From positions 2,242,020-2,306,019 of the forward strand of contig NC_020179.2 in NCBI RefSeq assembly GCF_000224145.3: a stretch of 64,000 bases of DNA, written 5' to 3'. The DNA comes from Ciona intestinalis. Its lineage: Eukaryota; Chordata; Ascidiacea; Phlebobranchia; Cionidae. A program made the translations under genes and the position numbers. The notes under the pieces are model-generated. The model saw nothing but the letters and a program-made list of their open reading frames with translations, searched no databases and was not told the origin of the DNA. This document shows positions 1-13,300 of this stretch, piece by piece (positions within the stretch are counted from its first letter, which is position 1; every line of letters begins with the position of its first letter).

Positions 1-65
1 TACACATCGAAAAAGTTACATACTTACATCTTGTTTATTTTTTAACGATTTTTTTTAAACTTATT

Positions 66-402
66 TGCAACGGTTATACAGAGTATGGCGGCAGAAGTAT
101 AGGGACTCCTTTATAGCTCATAATATCCACATAACATGATCGTGTTTTAAACAATTAACAATGCGGTCTATGGGAACAAGGGTCTATATAAGAATGTTCT
201 TTGATTACCATCAAATGGGACGAGAAAATTGAATGAAAATGTGTTCATTCCATTTTCTCGCGCCATTTATTAGTAAACAAAGAACATCGTATCTTTACGA
301 CTTCAATAGAGCGTTGTAAATTGTTTTAAAACACGATCAGGATATTTGAATATTGTGTGCTAAAGGTGTCTCATCTTCCCCCACACATTACCATATACAA
401 TA
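66..402. repeat. MITE pair in inverted arrangement
   Basis: Two degenerate units lie head to head. The left runs through the internal words GATCGTGTTTTAAACAATTA and GGGACGAGAAAA; the right carries their reverse complements and ends TCTTCCCCCACACATTAC. Unit structure is described under 62633. Confidence 0.7.
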
Positions 403-506
403 GATATGGAATGTTTGGTATAATGTGTATTACAACTGGTTATTTAATCGACATATATATTTATCTTCGATTCTACATTAAATTTATTTGTTTCTTCCGC
501 ATATAG

Positions 507-3500
507 CTGTTCCCGTTATGTGCTTCGTATGCGACACCTCAAGAACAAATGAAGAATGCACCTCAAAAGGAGGTCTGGTGCGATGTAAAGACGGTGAAGT
601 AAGTGCTTATAATACCTTTGTGAAATGAACCACAGGAGTTCATTTAATTGACCTATGTGTGGTTATGCAGATGTGTATGAATGAAGTACGCCGCATTGGT
701 AACGGAGTGCATATCTCGAAGAGGTGCAAGCAAATACAAGCATGCGATAACAACCTTTCTCAGGTATGTATTACAGATTTATGATTTCATTTTAAGTAAA
801 CCGGTCACTTGTGTGCACAAAATACTTTACAATATTCTCTTAAATACGGTCGGGGAATATGGGACACCTTTGCGTTCTATTTTTTCGTTCCATTTGATAG
901 TACACAAAGAATATTCAAGAAATTATAAAGTCGTATCCTAACGACTCCCGTATAGATCGTTGTTAATTGTTTAAAATACGAAGATATTTGGATATTATAT
1001 GCTAAAGGTGTCCCATCTTCCCCCGCAGTACTATATGTGAAAAAAGGTTAATGTGCCTATCAAATTTGATGTATAGGTTACACTTAAGTAAAGCACATTC
1101 ATTACAAATATGAAATATTATCACTTGTTTGCAGGGAAGCGTATGCGACCCATCTCAACTAAGCTCAGTATGCCGAAGTTGTTGCATTAAAGACCGATGC
1201 AACTCTAGACAACTGTACATTGGCGAAGAACCTGAACTTCCAGGTGAATGAATGAATATAACATAGTTACCCTTGTTTTATTGTATCTTGTGGTTATATT
1301 ATTATACGTATTGTCCTATTTTAAGTACCGTAACAAATATGGTAGAGTGGGTATATATTAAGAGGTGCTATGAGGACAAAATTCTACATCATATTATAAA
1401 AAATATCATTTATACATACTTTAATTAAAAGTACCAAAAACTCTTGAGTTTTCTACATAAGGGCCCGAGAACACACATGGGCTGTGGCGGTTATTTTATT
1501 ATAATATTTATGAACGATTTTTGTGTTACAGTTGTGGTTCGAACCCCGGTGAGAAGCCCTATTTGTCCTGCGCTTGAACATCCTCAAAATGGACGCAAAG
1601 TTTGCGAGTTTAGAAACAAATACAACGAAATCGGAACGCAATGTAGATTTGCATGCAGTGAAGGTATAAGGTTGAGTTTCAAATGGCGACTGACTATTCA
1701 TTATATTATATACGACGTTTATATATTTGTTTATTGAATGCAGATGCCTATCTTCACAATTAATAAGAAATAAATGGAATACGCAGGCATTATTTTACTT
1801 CAATATTTTATGATTTTCTATCTCATTACAACATCTGTTTATTTAAACTAAAGCCTCATATTTCTGTGTTATTTCATGCTAAAGTTGTAGATTTTGTAGA
1901 TTTTCTTACCGCCTGCAGTAAATTACGTCTAAAACTGTTTTGATTCCAGGATACGAGTTGATAGGAAACGTTAAAAGCACGTGCGTTCGAAAAAGCATAG
2001 GAGCAAAATTTGACAAGAGTACACCTATTTGTAAACGTAAGTATATATAACTTCCCGTGTGTTTTAATATGTTTGTTTTAAGTGTCAACTAAACAAAGGT
2101 GTAGTAGTACTAATATGGTAGGTATCACCCCCCAAATTTTTATGTGGCATATTTGAAATATAGAGGTAATGTGTGCTAAGTGTCCCGTCATTCCTCACTC
2201 TACTATATATACCACTTTTTAAAATACCGTATTGTATATTTATTTTACTTTGTGTAGGTAAGTAATTATCTTTTATCCTAAAGCTATTGTGTTTGTATGA
2301 TGAACCACAGGAAAGACTTGTCCAGCGATCCCAACAGCGCCCACTGACGGAAGTGTTTCTTGTACGAGATCTAAGAACATTGGCAGCATGTGTACGTTTA
2401 TTTGCAATGCTGGATTCCTGCTCAGAGGTTCACGCTCTGTCACATGTGGTATGTTATTATAAATGTTTCCAAAACACAACTCTTCAAATATTAATCTTTT
2501 ACAGAGGAATCTAAACGATGGACAACAGTCTCACCCACTTGTCACAGTGTAACATGTCCACTTCAGCGTCACCTGCAAAACGGACGCGTTGAATGTACCA
2601 ACGGTAATCGAGCCGGTAGCGAATGCAGGTGAAACTTTACGCTTTAAGTTATTAAAATAAACAAGAATTCAATAGAGAATGTCCGTGTTGTTTTCTTTAA
2701 ACAAATCCCCGCAGGCGGTGTGCCAAAATTGTTGTAAACTGTATTTTTCTGTTTTCAGTTTCTTCTGTAACAATGGATTTGAACTAACTGGGCATTCGAC
2801 GTTAGTTTGTAACATAGAGGATGCTATTGCCGTGTGGAACAACGTTGCTCCAATTTGTACAGGTAATGTTTTGACCGGCGCCGTGGAAATGGTTAGATGT
2901 TACGGTTTCAATGCTCGTCGCTGCTGCCACTGTAGACGTATGTGTTTTTAGGCTAAACACTTACCGGCAATTGCTCCAAGCCAGTGGTCACTAATAGGAT
3001 TTCTAAATTGTTAGCCATACATAAAACAAATAAAAAGCCTTATAAAAATAATTACTTCCCGAAGGTTTATAAAGACGTGGTAACTCGTAAGCTGACACAA
3101 GGTGTATGGAACAGAATGCTTGTGTTATAAGGACTGTCCTTAAGTTATATTGTACCGTGGGGGAAGATGGGTCACCTTTAGCACATTATGTCCAAATATT
3201 CTCATCGTGTTTTAGACAATTAACAACTGTCTATGGGAGTCGTGAGGATTCGGTTTTATAATTTTATGAGCGATCTTTGTTTACTACTAAATTATAGACG
3301 AGAAAACAGGGTGAAAAGGTGTTCCATCTTCCCCAACCCTACTATATTTAGTAATTATACATTCAATGTCCTAAAATATTCATATCGATACTGAGAGAGA
3401 TAATTAAAGATCATACAGGCGCGTAAATTGGTGTTTAATTCTCTTAAAAATACATATATAGGTATAAGGAGAAAGACCATTTTATCAGATGTTTTGTTTA

Positions 3501-6182
3501 TAAGCTTTGTCCGTCTTGAGGGTATGAATTTTAAGTTTTTTTTTTCATTGCGTAACTTATATACATGTAGCATGTAGATTTACGAAACGCTTACATTACA
3601 GAGCGCCTATGTGTCGAACTAAACACAATAAACAACGGGCAGTTCTCATGTTCGAATTCGAACCATTTCAACTCAACATGCTCCCTTGAGTGCAACGCCG
3701 ATCAAGGCTACTTCCCTTCACCAAGTAATACTCAGTTCATCTGCATAGATGGAATTTGGAATGCCCCCAAACCTTGTTGTACGAGTAAGTTTAAGATGTA
3801 TAATCGTGCTGTGTGGCATTTTAGATGCAAATAAAACATGTAAAAATAGAAAAATTACTACGTATGAATAATAATGAAAAGCGATGCTGCTATAATACCC
3901 CCCAAAACAAATACAGCTCATGCTTGCCGTGCTTATACAAATAAAGCTGGTATTAAACTGTCTTTACACCTGAACAGGAAGCTGTCCACCTTATACTGTT
4001 ATGGACTTGGTCGTTATTCTTGATTCATCGTCTTCTGTTGGACTTGACAATTGGAACACAATGAAAAGTTTCGCGAAACGATTTGTTGGGTGAGCTATTG
4101 TTACTTGTTGTCGGAAGCAGAATGCCTTTATAATATTCTATACGGTAGGGTGGGGAGGAAGGGACACCCACGACTCACATAGACCGCTGTTATTGTTAAA
4201 AACACGATCTGGATATTTGGATATTATGTTCTAGTTGTGTCCCATCTTACCCCACAGTACTATATAGTAGGGTGGTGGAAGACGGGACACCTTTAGCACA
4301 TAATATATAAATATCAAGATACTGTTTTTAACAATTATTACCGGTCTATATAAGAGTCGTGAACATACGGTTTATAATTCTTTAATTGATTTTGTTTACA
4401 ACTAAATGGGACGAGAAAATAGAATGAAAAGGTGTCCCATCTTTCCCACCCTATTATACCTTGCGCAAATGAGTAACTTTGTTCACCTTTAAAGACAAAC
4501 ATAAATCAACATACAGAATACGGGGCTTATAAATACAAAAGTATATTTTTCATACCTTCTGTTGAGGTGGAGAATGTAGCGCATGTTACTATTCGATATT
4601 AATGTTCTTAGGGCCTAATTAGTCTTAGAACCTTAAAATCTAAAATAAAAATACGCATCAGAAAACTCTGCCCTATTAAACCATAATATAGCTAAATGGG
4701 CTTTTATATATTTTTATAGCAGCCGAAACACATTTAAACAAAATCGTTTTATTTTTCAGCTCCTTCGTAATTGCTTCAAATCTTGCGCGAGTTTCAGTGA
4801 TCCGTTACAACAGATATGTTGATATTCCGAATCGTGTGTTGTTTAGAGATTTTCCAGATAATAGAACCGGCCTCTTGTCTCATATAGATCAACTACCATA
4901 CGAAGGATCAGGTAAAAGCTGGTCAAGAAAATTATAAAACTTTTAATGACAATATTTCTGTCGCCGTGGCTCAATGGTTCGCGAACCTTCTTCCAACCGA
5001 GAGGTTAAGGGTTCAAGGTTGGTCGCTGCTACCATTGTGGGCGTTTGTGTCCTTGGGCAAGACTGTTAACGATAATTACTTTAATTCAATGGTCACTATT
5101 GGGTTGTCAGCTGCACATTAAAACAAATTTTAAAAGCAATCACCTACAAAGTTACATATGTGGTAACTCGTATAAGCTGACATGAGGTGCATGAAACAGA
5201 ACACCCACCGTGTTATAAACACACGTCCTGTCCTTTTCCGCCACGCGAAGATACCAGTTACATTTAGTATTTACAATATAATAAAAAAAATCAATATATT
5301 TTTAACTCATTATTAAAAATTTTCTATGTTTTTTTTCAGGCACTAAAACGGGCCTGGCTTTGAGATACACCAAAGACGTTCTTTTGCAGCCGATTAGTGG
5401 CAATAGAAAGAATGTAAAGGACGTCGTGCTGATTATTACAGATGGAAGATCACAAGACAATGTCACTGAAGTATCACAGCAACTTAGAGACATGAATGTC
5501 TTGGTAATGAATATTTTGTATTCTCGCTATTTTGATAAGAACCGGGGTATATAGGGTAGGGGAACATGGGACACACTTTTATTCTATTTTCTCGTCCAGT
5601 TTGGTAGTAAACAAAGAACATTCGAATAATTATAAAACTGTTATTATTTAAAAAAAATTTAATCAGGGTGTTTAGATATTATGTGCTAAAGGTGTCCCCC
5701 CTTTCCACACCCTACCACAAGGGAGTAGATCTGATTATTTGTTTAAAAAATCAATAACCGTCGTATTTTTGCGTAAAATATATTACCGGTCTCAATATAG
5801 GTCGCCGAATAATTAATTCTATAGAAAAACAATTATATTTAGTCGAGTAACGTTATCGGATTTATAATACGCTGACAGTAGCAGTCTTTATCAATATATG
5901 TATTACTAATTTGGTATTTAATAATACTCAATATTTATCTCTTCTTTACATTTACAAATCTTTTAGATCAACGTAATTGGAATCGTGCCATCAAATGGCC
6001 GTGGGCTCGATGCTGACGAATTGCTTAGCATTGCTGGGACACCGGATCACCTGCAAATTGCAACATCGGGATTTAGTGATTTGAACGAAAATCTCATGAC
6101 TGATCTAAGCGACCATTTCTGTAGAAACCCGTGCGGATACGGTTTAACAGCTGATGCGTTTGTTGCTTCTGAATTTGATTAA
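507..6182 (+). CDS. LU-CCP4-vWA secreted protein, copy 1 (5' partial)
   Basis: Thirteen exons join in phase: 507-598, 671-763, 1135-1243, 1532-1663, 1950-2036, 2311-2448, 2505-2628, 2759-2862, 3602-3784, 3978-4089, 4760-4911, 5340-5503 and 5967-6182 (TAA at 6180-6182). The first visible exon enters in phase 1, exactly as exon 2 of the downstream paralogue does, so the signal-peptide exon must lie before the window. In order the product has a cysteine-rich LU-like domain (starts CFVCDT, ends CCIKDRCN), four CCP/sushi modules with the usual Cys, NG and C-x-F-x-C spacing, and one vWA domain. The vWA keeps a full MIDAS: DSSSS in exon 10, GTKTG at the exon 12 junction and TDGRS in exon 12. Tail residues after the vWA end in ASEFD, with no membrane segment or GPI signal, so it is probably secreted. 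Known family logic: CCP modules bind proteins or glycans and a MIDAS vWA binds a metal-dependent ligand. The function of this combination is unknown; domain calls are by eye. Confidence 0.85.
847..1036. repeat. MITE in LU-CCP-vWA copy 1 intron
   Basis: It starts CGGTCGGGGAATATGGGACA and ends TCCCATCTTCCCCCGCAGTA, an imperfect terminal inverted repeat. Internal words match the family. Confidence 0.8.
2113..2213. repeat. MITE remnant
   Basis: Only the distal half is recognisable: TAATGTGTGCTAAGTGTCCC followed by a decayed terminal repeat ending CACTCTACTATA. Confidence 0.5.
2951..3148 (+). repeat. SINE tail, 5' truncated
   Basis: It contains AACACTTACCGGCAATTGCT, the CCAGTGGTCACTAATAGGAT block and the GGTAACTCGTAAGCTGACAC tail of the tRNA-headed SINE. 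Confidence 0.75.
3151..3346. repeat. MITE, full length, abutting a SINE tail
   Basis: Ends are CCGTGGGGGAAGATGGGTCA and TTCCATCTTCCCCAACCCTA. It follows the truncated SINE at 2951-3148 directly. Confidence 0.85.
4143..4457. repeat. Two adjacent MITE copies
   Basis: 4143-4262 is an internally deleted copy with both terminal repeats. 4263-4457 is a full copy (GTAGGGTGGTGGAAGACGGG to CCATCTTTCCCACCCTATTA). They share the TATATAG junction. Confidence 0.85.
4962..5264 (+). repeat. tRNA-derived SINE, near full length
   Basis: The head GCCGTGGCTCAATGGTTCGC resembles a pol III A box and GGTTCAAGGTTGG a B box. The body follows with CTACCATTGTGGGCG, CCTTGGGCAAGAC, a degenerate ACCCAGTGGTCACT block and the TAACTCGTATAAGCTGACAT tail. 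It resembles the composite tRNA-like SINE reported from Ciona; name not checked. Confidence 0.85.
5551..5717. repeat. MITE in the last intron of copy 1
   Basis: It starts ATAGGGTAGGGGAACATGGG and ends TCCCCCCTTTCCACACCCTA, with the internal GTAAACAAAGAACATTC word of the family. Confidence 0.8.
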
Positions 6183-6398
6183 TCAGTTTGGTTACCGCTT
6201 TTTCTGTAAAATTCTAGTATTTCAAGATTTTTGTTGTTAATTGTCAGTTTGCATGCTGTCGTATCGTGTTTGTTTTGAGTATTTTAGTCAATACAGTTCC
6301 GTATCAAAAGTATTGGATTAGTTTTGTGTTTCCTGCAAAATGAATGTAATGATTAAGTGTGCACGGGAAAACGAATCCATATGAAGCATACGGAGAGA

Positions 6399-6404
6399 AA
6401 TAAA
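6399..6404 (+). terminator. poly(A) signal AATAAA after LU-CCP-vWA copy 1
   Basis: A canonical AATAAA lies 217 bases after the stop codon at 6182. It is the first such hexamer downstream in a suitable position, so the 3' UTR would be about 240 bases. This is inference from sequence alone. Confidence 0.5.
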
Positions 6405-7327
6405 GAGGGAAAACGTTATTTTTCAAAGTAACCAAAGGCATTGCTGGGTTTTGGTGTAGGTCAAAAACGATCATAACGTTGGCCCTATAAGAATGGAGGG
6501 TATAGTATGGCGAACATTAGTCCCGAATAAAGAGGAAGTGTCATATTGTAAGCATCGATTACGATTTTTTATAGGGTTTTTGTATGGCGTTCATCTTAAA
6601 CACCACACAAAAATCACATTTATAATTTTGTTTAACATGTATATTAGAGAGGGGAACATGGGATGTAGGGTAAGACGACATTTTCTTAAAATTCATTTTT
6701 TACAGGCACCCATTTGACGGTGGACGAAAAAAATGTTATAGTGTTCGATCACGACATACATATTCGTCAGTATTTTCACGGTTCAACAAGGTGCGCGGTA
6801 AAGGCGGTTACTGTCGTCAAAGTATTAAAATTCGGTGTTGAACGAATGCAACATTTTTCATATTAAATCTGCCGAAATGGTATAATTTGTGAGTTAGAAT
6901 TATCATTCCAGCAGCAGTTTAATAAATTAGGCTAAAATATTTTACACAGTTTGATTTTGTCTCATTAAATTAGTTCAAGTTTTGTACACAAAACTAAGTA
7001 ATGTTTCTACGAAAAACAGGTAGAGGTGAATATGGTTTAAACTAGGAATAAAATCAGCAAAAATATACGTTTTCAAATTTTATATAAAAAGTTTATACGT
7101 GGCAAAGAAACTAACACAGCCGAGTGATGAATACTCGCATAACTTAAATACAATACTGGACAAGGTTTCACAGCATAGTAGTATGTGCCTATACATGCGC
7201 AGAAGGGTTTGTTTGTTGTGGTTTACAATATTTTATACACAAGGAAAAAAGGGAGTTGATCTAATGACCCAAAAGTCGGCCAAGAATTTTAGCTCGAAAA
7301 GCAACACAATTTGATTACTACGCAGCA
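6405..7327. other. Intergenic region between the two LU-CCP-vWA genes
   Basis: There is no convincing coding sequence here. The small open frames are not flanked by splice signals and show no domain similarity. A TATATAAAA run at 7081-7089 lies about 240 bases before the second gene's start codon and could be a core promoter, but AT content is high enough for chance. The region has fewer MITE copies than the flanking introns. Confidence 0.5.
7081..7089 (+). promoter_or_regulatory. Possible TATA element upstream of LU-CCP-vWA copy 2
   Basis: TATATAAAA stands about 240 bases before the ATG at 7328. No initiator or transcript evidence is available and the background is AT-rich, so this is weak. 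Confidence 0.2.
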
Positions 7328-10300
7328 ATGAACTGGCTTTTTTACCTCATATCTGTTCTGTTAGCAGCTCGTGCGACAGGTAAATTGTATTTTGTTGTGT
7401 TTGCATGACTTTTGAAAGAATGGTATTGTTATTTAAACCTTGTATTGGCATATAGGGACATTGTGTTTTGTATGTGACACGGCGAAAAGTAACGAACATT
7501 GTACGCGGATAGGAAGAATTCGACGATGTGCCAGCGATCAGGTATGAGGTCATTTAACTGTATATGCCTATATTTAAAATTTTATTTTAAAAATTCATTC
7601 GCAAAAAGCATACCCAAGCTCTAAAGCTCGATATACAACGTATTTACAAAATTGCATATTAGTGTCTTGGTAAAGAATCTCCCTTCCATATAAGTTATTT
7701 GCTAACCAATAACTTCTCAGCAAACCAACAACCTCTAACACTTCCCACCAGCAGCCTAATCAGTATCGTACCAGAAGATTCTTCACTGGTGCCTATAGTG
7801 TAGTAACGTAAAAAGTAATTTCAGATGTGCCAAAACGAAGCCCGCACAACAGATAGAGGAGTTCGTATATGGAAACGCTGTAAACAAAAGCTTGCGTGTG
7901 AAAACAACTATCGTCAGGTATACGTTTATTGTGGTTCTATTTTAATATGTGGTGTTTCTATAACTGCAGGGTAGTATAGTTGGTTGGGGTTCGATGGTCT
8001 ATAATACATTAACATTCTTTTTTTTTTCATTTGGTACAAAACAAAGAGTATTTACTGAATTATACAAAAGTGCCCTTATGACCATACAATAATATCGTTG
8101 TCTGTTATGAATGAATGAAATTTATTTCGTCTCTTCGGTCACGATAAGAAAGAACAAGAGAGTTGATAAAAAGCGAAAAGACGGGTAGTAACGGTAAAAC
8201 AACAGTTGTTAAAACACGCTTGTTGATAAAAAAGAAAGAAATAATGTTTTGGATAAAAGGCGTGACCGTTACACCATACAGACAATAATATCCCATATTT
8301 CCTCACCATATATATATAGATAGTATGGGCCAAGACTAACCACTATACTGTAGGATATAGTCTATATTCAATGTGATAACGAAAAAGAGTTTCACCAAAA
8401 CTAATAAACAAATTTAAGGTTTTTAGTTTTCCTATCAATATAGAACGTTCAATGCAACCCTTCAGAATTGGGATCAATCTGCAGATGTTGTTGTAACACT
8501 GACCGATGCAACTTAAAGTTACTGTACTGCCATGAAAAAAGTAATTGCTTATCCTACGTCGTCTTTTATTTAAATTTTAACATTTGATGCTTAGATTTAC
8601 ATGTATCCATGAAATATACAGTAGGGTAGGGAAAGATGGGACACCTTTTAACTCTGTTTTCTCGTCCCATTTAGCAGTTAACAAAGAACAATCAAACATT
8701 TATAAATCTTTATCTTCACGGCTCCCATAGACCGTTGTTAATTATTTAAAACACGATCAGGATATCTGGATATTGTGTGCTAAAGATGTCCCATCCTCCC
8801 TCACTCTACTATATATTTTTAATATTGCCTTTTATTGGAATAAATATTTAGATACTGTTTGGTGCATGCGCCTATACTGTTTATCTAAAGAACTTGTATT
8901 TTATTGGTAGTATATTCCATACTGTATATCTATACTAAAGTTTGTATAGCCCGCGATTATTTACTATAAAATTAGACGATAAAAGAGAATCAAAACATAT
9001 ACAGTAGTGCGGGAGAAGATGGGACACCTTTAACACATAATATCCAAATATCCCAATCGTGTTTTAAACAATTAACAACGGTCTATGGAAGTCGTGAGGA
9101 TATAGTTTTATAATTTTTTGAATGTTCTTCGTTTACTACCAAATTGGACGAGAAAATAGAATCAAAAGATGTCCCATCTTCCCCAACCCTACTATATCAA
9201 CTTACCACATCTATTATTTTCAGTTATTTCAAACACAGTGTATATTTTTCAGTTATCGAACAATTTCCTGAAAGAATTCTTCTTTGTCCTCCATTGGAGC
9301 CGCCTGATAACGGAAGCGTAATTTGCCCCAACAAGAATAATGTTAGTTATATCGGCGTTGGTACGACATGCACTTTCGATTGCGATCCGGGTAAGACACA
9401 GTCGTGATATGTTTGGGCAATCTGTTGAATTTGGGCAGGATGCTATTCCGCATGCTGCGCAATAAAGCGGCGCACAAAAGGTCGGACTAAATACAATGGG
9501 GGAGACCTATATACGGAGAAATATATTATTTATAAATTTTTGCATATTTTCCGGAAAACGAGTCGTTATAACGCGGGTGTTCTGTTTTTATACACCTCGT
9601 ATCACCTTATATATGAAATACCCTGTATGTAGCTTTGTACGCGGGATTGCTTTTTTAAGGAGTTTTTTTTATGTTTTGATGTATGTCTGAAAATTAAGAC
9701 AAGCTATAAAGGCCACTGGGTTGGAGAAACTGCCGTTAAAAGTCCAAAGACATACGCACCCATAATGGTATATATACCATTTTATATACCAGTGGCGCCG
9801 ATTCTTGTACATACCCATTCACTTATGGCGCTATGGGTTTTGGCAAGACACTTAATCGTCATTATTTCCACCCAGTAATCTTTGGAATGTACGAATTGTT
9901 AATCATATAACACAAAAGAAAAAATCAATATCACATATAAAGTTACATATACGTGGTAACAACGGGCACGGTTACCCATGCGTGGTCAACTAAACGAACG
10001 TTTTGTAAAGACAATTTAAAAAATGTTTTAAAAAAGTGCGGTGGGCAGTCGGCCATTTTTGGGCGCATTTTGTTTCTGACTGCGCCACTGAGTCTGTGTA
10101 TTACAAATGCTTTTATAAAACATCTTCACAGGGTATGATGTAATCGGACCATCAAGCAGCAGATGTACAAAACTTCCGCACCAAAACGTTGCTCGTTTTG
10201 ACAAGGAGCCACCAATGTGTTTAAGTAAGCATGTAGTTTTAACGTATATAGTATATAAGTTAGGGGAAGATGTGACACTTTTTCATTATATTTTTCGTCC

Positions 10301-13300
10301 CATTTGGTAGTAAACAAAAGCACATTTTAAGATTTATAAATCCACATTCTCGCGGCTCTCATTGACTGTTGGTAACTGTTTAAAACGCGAACAGGAGATT
10401 TCGATATTATGTGCTAAAGGTGTTCCGTCTTACCCCACACTACTATATGATGTGCTGAATATTATACCTTTAATACAATAAAGGTTTGAACATGAAATTA
10501 ACTAGTCATGAAGTAAATCTGTATACCACTATCTTAGAACACGAGTGTGCAATACAACATACTGAATTGGAAGGTGGTAACGTTTCATGTAACGACAGCA
10601 ACATGATTGGAAGTATATGTCGATTCGTCTGTGAGGCTGGGTACGTTTTGTCCGGTTCCAATCTTTTAACATGTGGTAAGTTATGTGTACCATATTACTA
10701 TTGATTGTATACCATCTAGTTAAAAGTGCTTATAAACCGACTTCTAATTTTCTATATTCCAATTACTTTGCACAGAGCCAAATAGATTCTGGTCTACAGT
10801 AGCACCTACTTGTCAACTAATCGTGTGTCCAGCTCACATCGACTCAGCGAATGGTCTTGCTGAATGTACGGACGAAAATCGACCAGGAAGTCAATGCAGG
10901 TGAAAATAAAACTTATTTCTTATTCCGTACGAAACAGCTGCTTTTTCGGGTAATTGTTTAAAGGTAGGTGTTACCGAAAGTTACAAAATACGCAGCAAAC
11001 TCGAGTCCAATTAATGGTATAGTAGGGTAGGGGGGAGGTGGGGCAGCTTTATTCTATTTTCTCCACCTATTTGGTAGCAAACAAAGAACATAGAACACAG
11101 GAATTAGAAAACTGTATCCTCACTATATAGGATCGTTAATTGTTCAAAAATTGTTACTTATATATTGTGTGTAAGGGTATACGTACTACACAGTACTGTG
11201 GGGAAAGAAGGGGCATCTTTAGCATATAATATCCAAACATAATTATCGTGTTTTAAACAACAAAACAGGGGTCTATGGAGGTAGTAGGGCTACGGTTTTG
11301 TAATTGTTTAAATGATTTTTGTTTACTATCAATGCGACGAGAAAATAAAATGAAAAGGTGTCCCAATTTCCCCTCCCCACTATATTTATATAAAATGATA
11401 TATAATTCGCCAATTAGTCTACTAGCATTCTCAGTTCTTTAAGACTTATGTTAATTTGCAACGGGAATCGTCCAATAACACTTAGGTCCAAGGAACTTAC
11501 CACTATTACTGTTATAGGTTTTTGTGCAACCAAGGATATGCTTTGTCTAATAACTCGACACTGAATTGTTCTTTTACCAACGAAACAAATGCAGAATGGG
11601 ACAAACCTGCACCAATATGCGAAGGTAAATTTATTCACCACATAAATCCAAAAATAACACTGTTGTAATTCATAAAAAAAAATTATACTTTCTCCCGACC
11701 CACTATCCCACTCAGTAGCAGACCCGTGCGTGCTGTCACGTTTTAGCGGTTAATCTTGTCTTGGGGGCAAAACGGCAGTTTGCTGAAAATCAAGTTTCTT
11801 CGGAAATTTATCCCATAAACAGTGTTGTGTATATAAAATACCCTCGTGCCATCCAGTATGATACAGCACACGAAGTTTTTAGACAAATATTTCCGCAATT
11901 TTGTTATCAATCATATATAAGGGTGGGGAAAGATGGGACACCATTAACACAAAATATCTAAATATCCTGATCGTGTTTTAAACAATTAACAACGGTCTAT
12001 TAGAGTCGTGAGGATACGGTTTTATAATTCTTCGAATTTTTTTGACTACTACCAAATATGACGAGAAAATAGAATGATAAGGTGTCCCTTCTCCCCCTAC
12101 CCTACTATATATATGCACATTTTTGGACGAGTGTGCAGTAAACGATATATACATTTTGACTTTAATTTAACAAGCGAGGCATTAACTATAAAGTTCACTG
12201 TTTCAGAAATTTTATGCACGGAACTGGGCCAAATAAACAACGGGCAGTTCTCATGTTCGAATTCGAACCATTTTAACTCAACATGCTCTCTCGAGTGCAA
12301 CGCAGATCAAGATTATTTTCCATCTCCGAGAAACACCGAGTTCGTGTGTATAGATGGGGTGTGGGACGCACCAAGACCTTGCTGCACGAGTAAGCCTGTT
12401 ATAAATCACAGAGTGTAAAGCTGCATTTGCGCGGGCCATGTCTTATAATGATAATATTATAGTAGGTTGATGAAAGACTGAATATTGCCAAATATTTTCA
12501 AATTAAGATTATATAATAACCCCTGAGGTAAAAATTATTAATTTAAAAACAAGTTCTTTATATAGTTTGATAATAAAAAACCCACTGCACAACAACAAAG
12601 TGGGGTTAGACGAAACGCTTTTTCATACCATTGTTATTCTGCAATTTGTATAGTTAACCTACCGAAATTACTAGCCTGTGCCAGTTTCTTTCCCGCGTAA
12701 ACATTGTACGTATAATTTGATTTTTAAAACGGTACTTTTTTTCTGTTTTTGTACCACATTTTCCCAAAAATGAAAGTAATTTCATGAGAAAAAATCAAAC
12801 TCTGCGAAATATTTTATCCTCTTTTATTTAACTATACGCTGTTGGATTGATGACTTAAACTCCAATTCGGCGAGCATTTCAAAATGAGCACCATAAAATT
12901 ATGCATTTTTCAGGCATTGAAAAATGTTCTATTCGTTCCACAACAAATTTTAAACCTAACAACAATAATCGCCTCCGCCGAGCACTTTGTTGGACCTTGA
13001 GAATATTGTCGAATAATACACTGTAATGTTTTTCGCTAAATATTATATATTCCACCTTCTTAATCTAGTTGTATATTACAAGGGAACTGTCCTCCGTACA
13101 CAAAGATGGATTTGGTTCTCGTTCTTGATTCGTCTTCATCGGTAGGAAAAGAAAATTGGAAATCTATGATGGGATTTGCAGAAACCGTGATAAAGTAATA
13201 CCATACAACTGTATAGCCTCGGCTTTAATTCTTGTTTTTAATGTTTTGTTTTTGTGCATGGCAACTTGAACAAGCTATATTATAAGCGACCACCGAGTTA

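Noticed and set aside
4962..5040. A possible tRNA gene (A-box- and B-box-like sequence)
   Set aside because: The same head recurs attached to a common body and tail in many copies on both strands, and no cloverleaf is intact; it is a SINE head.
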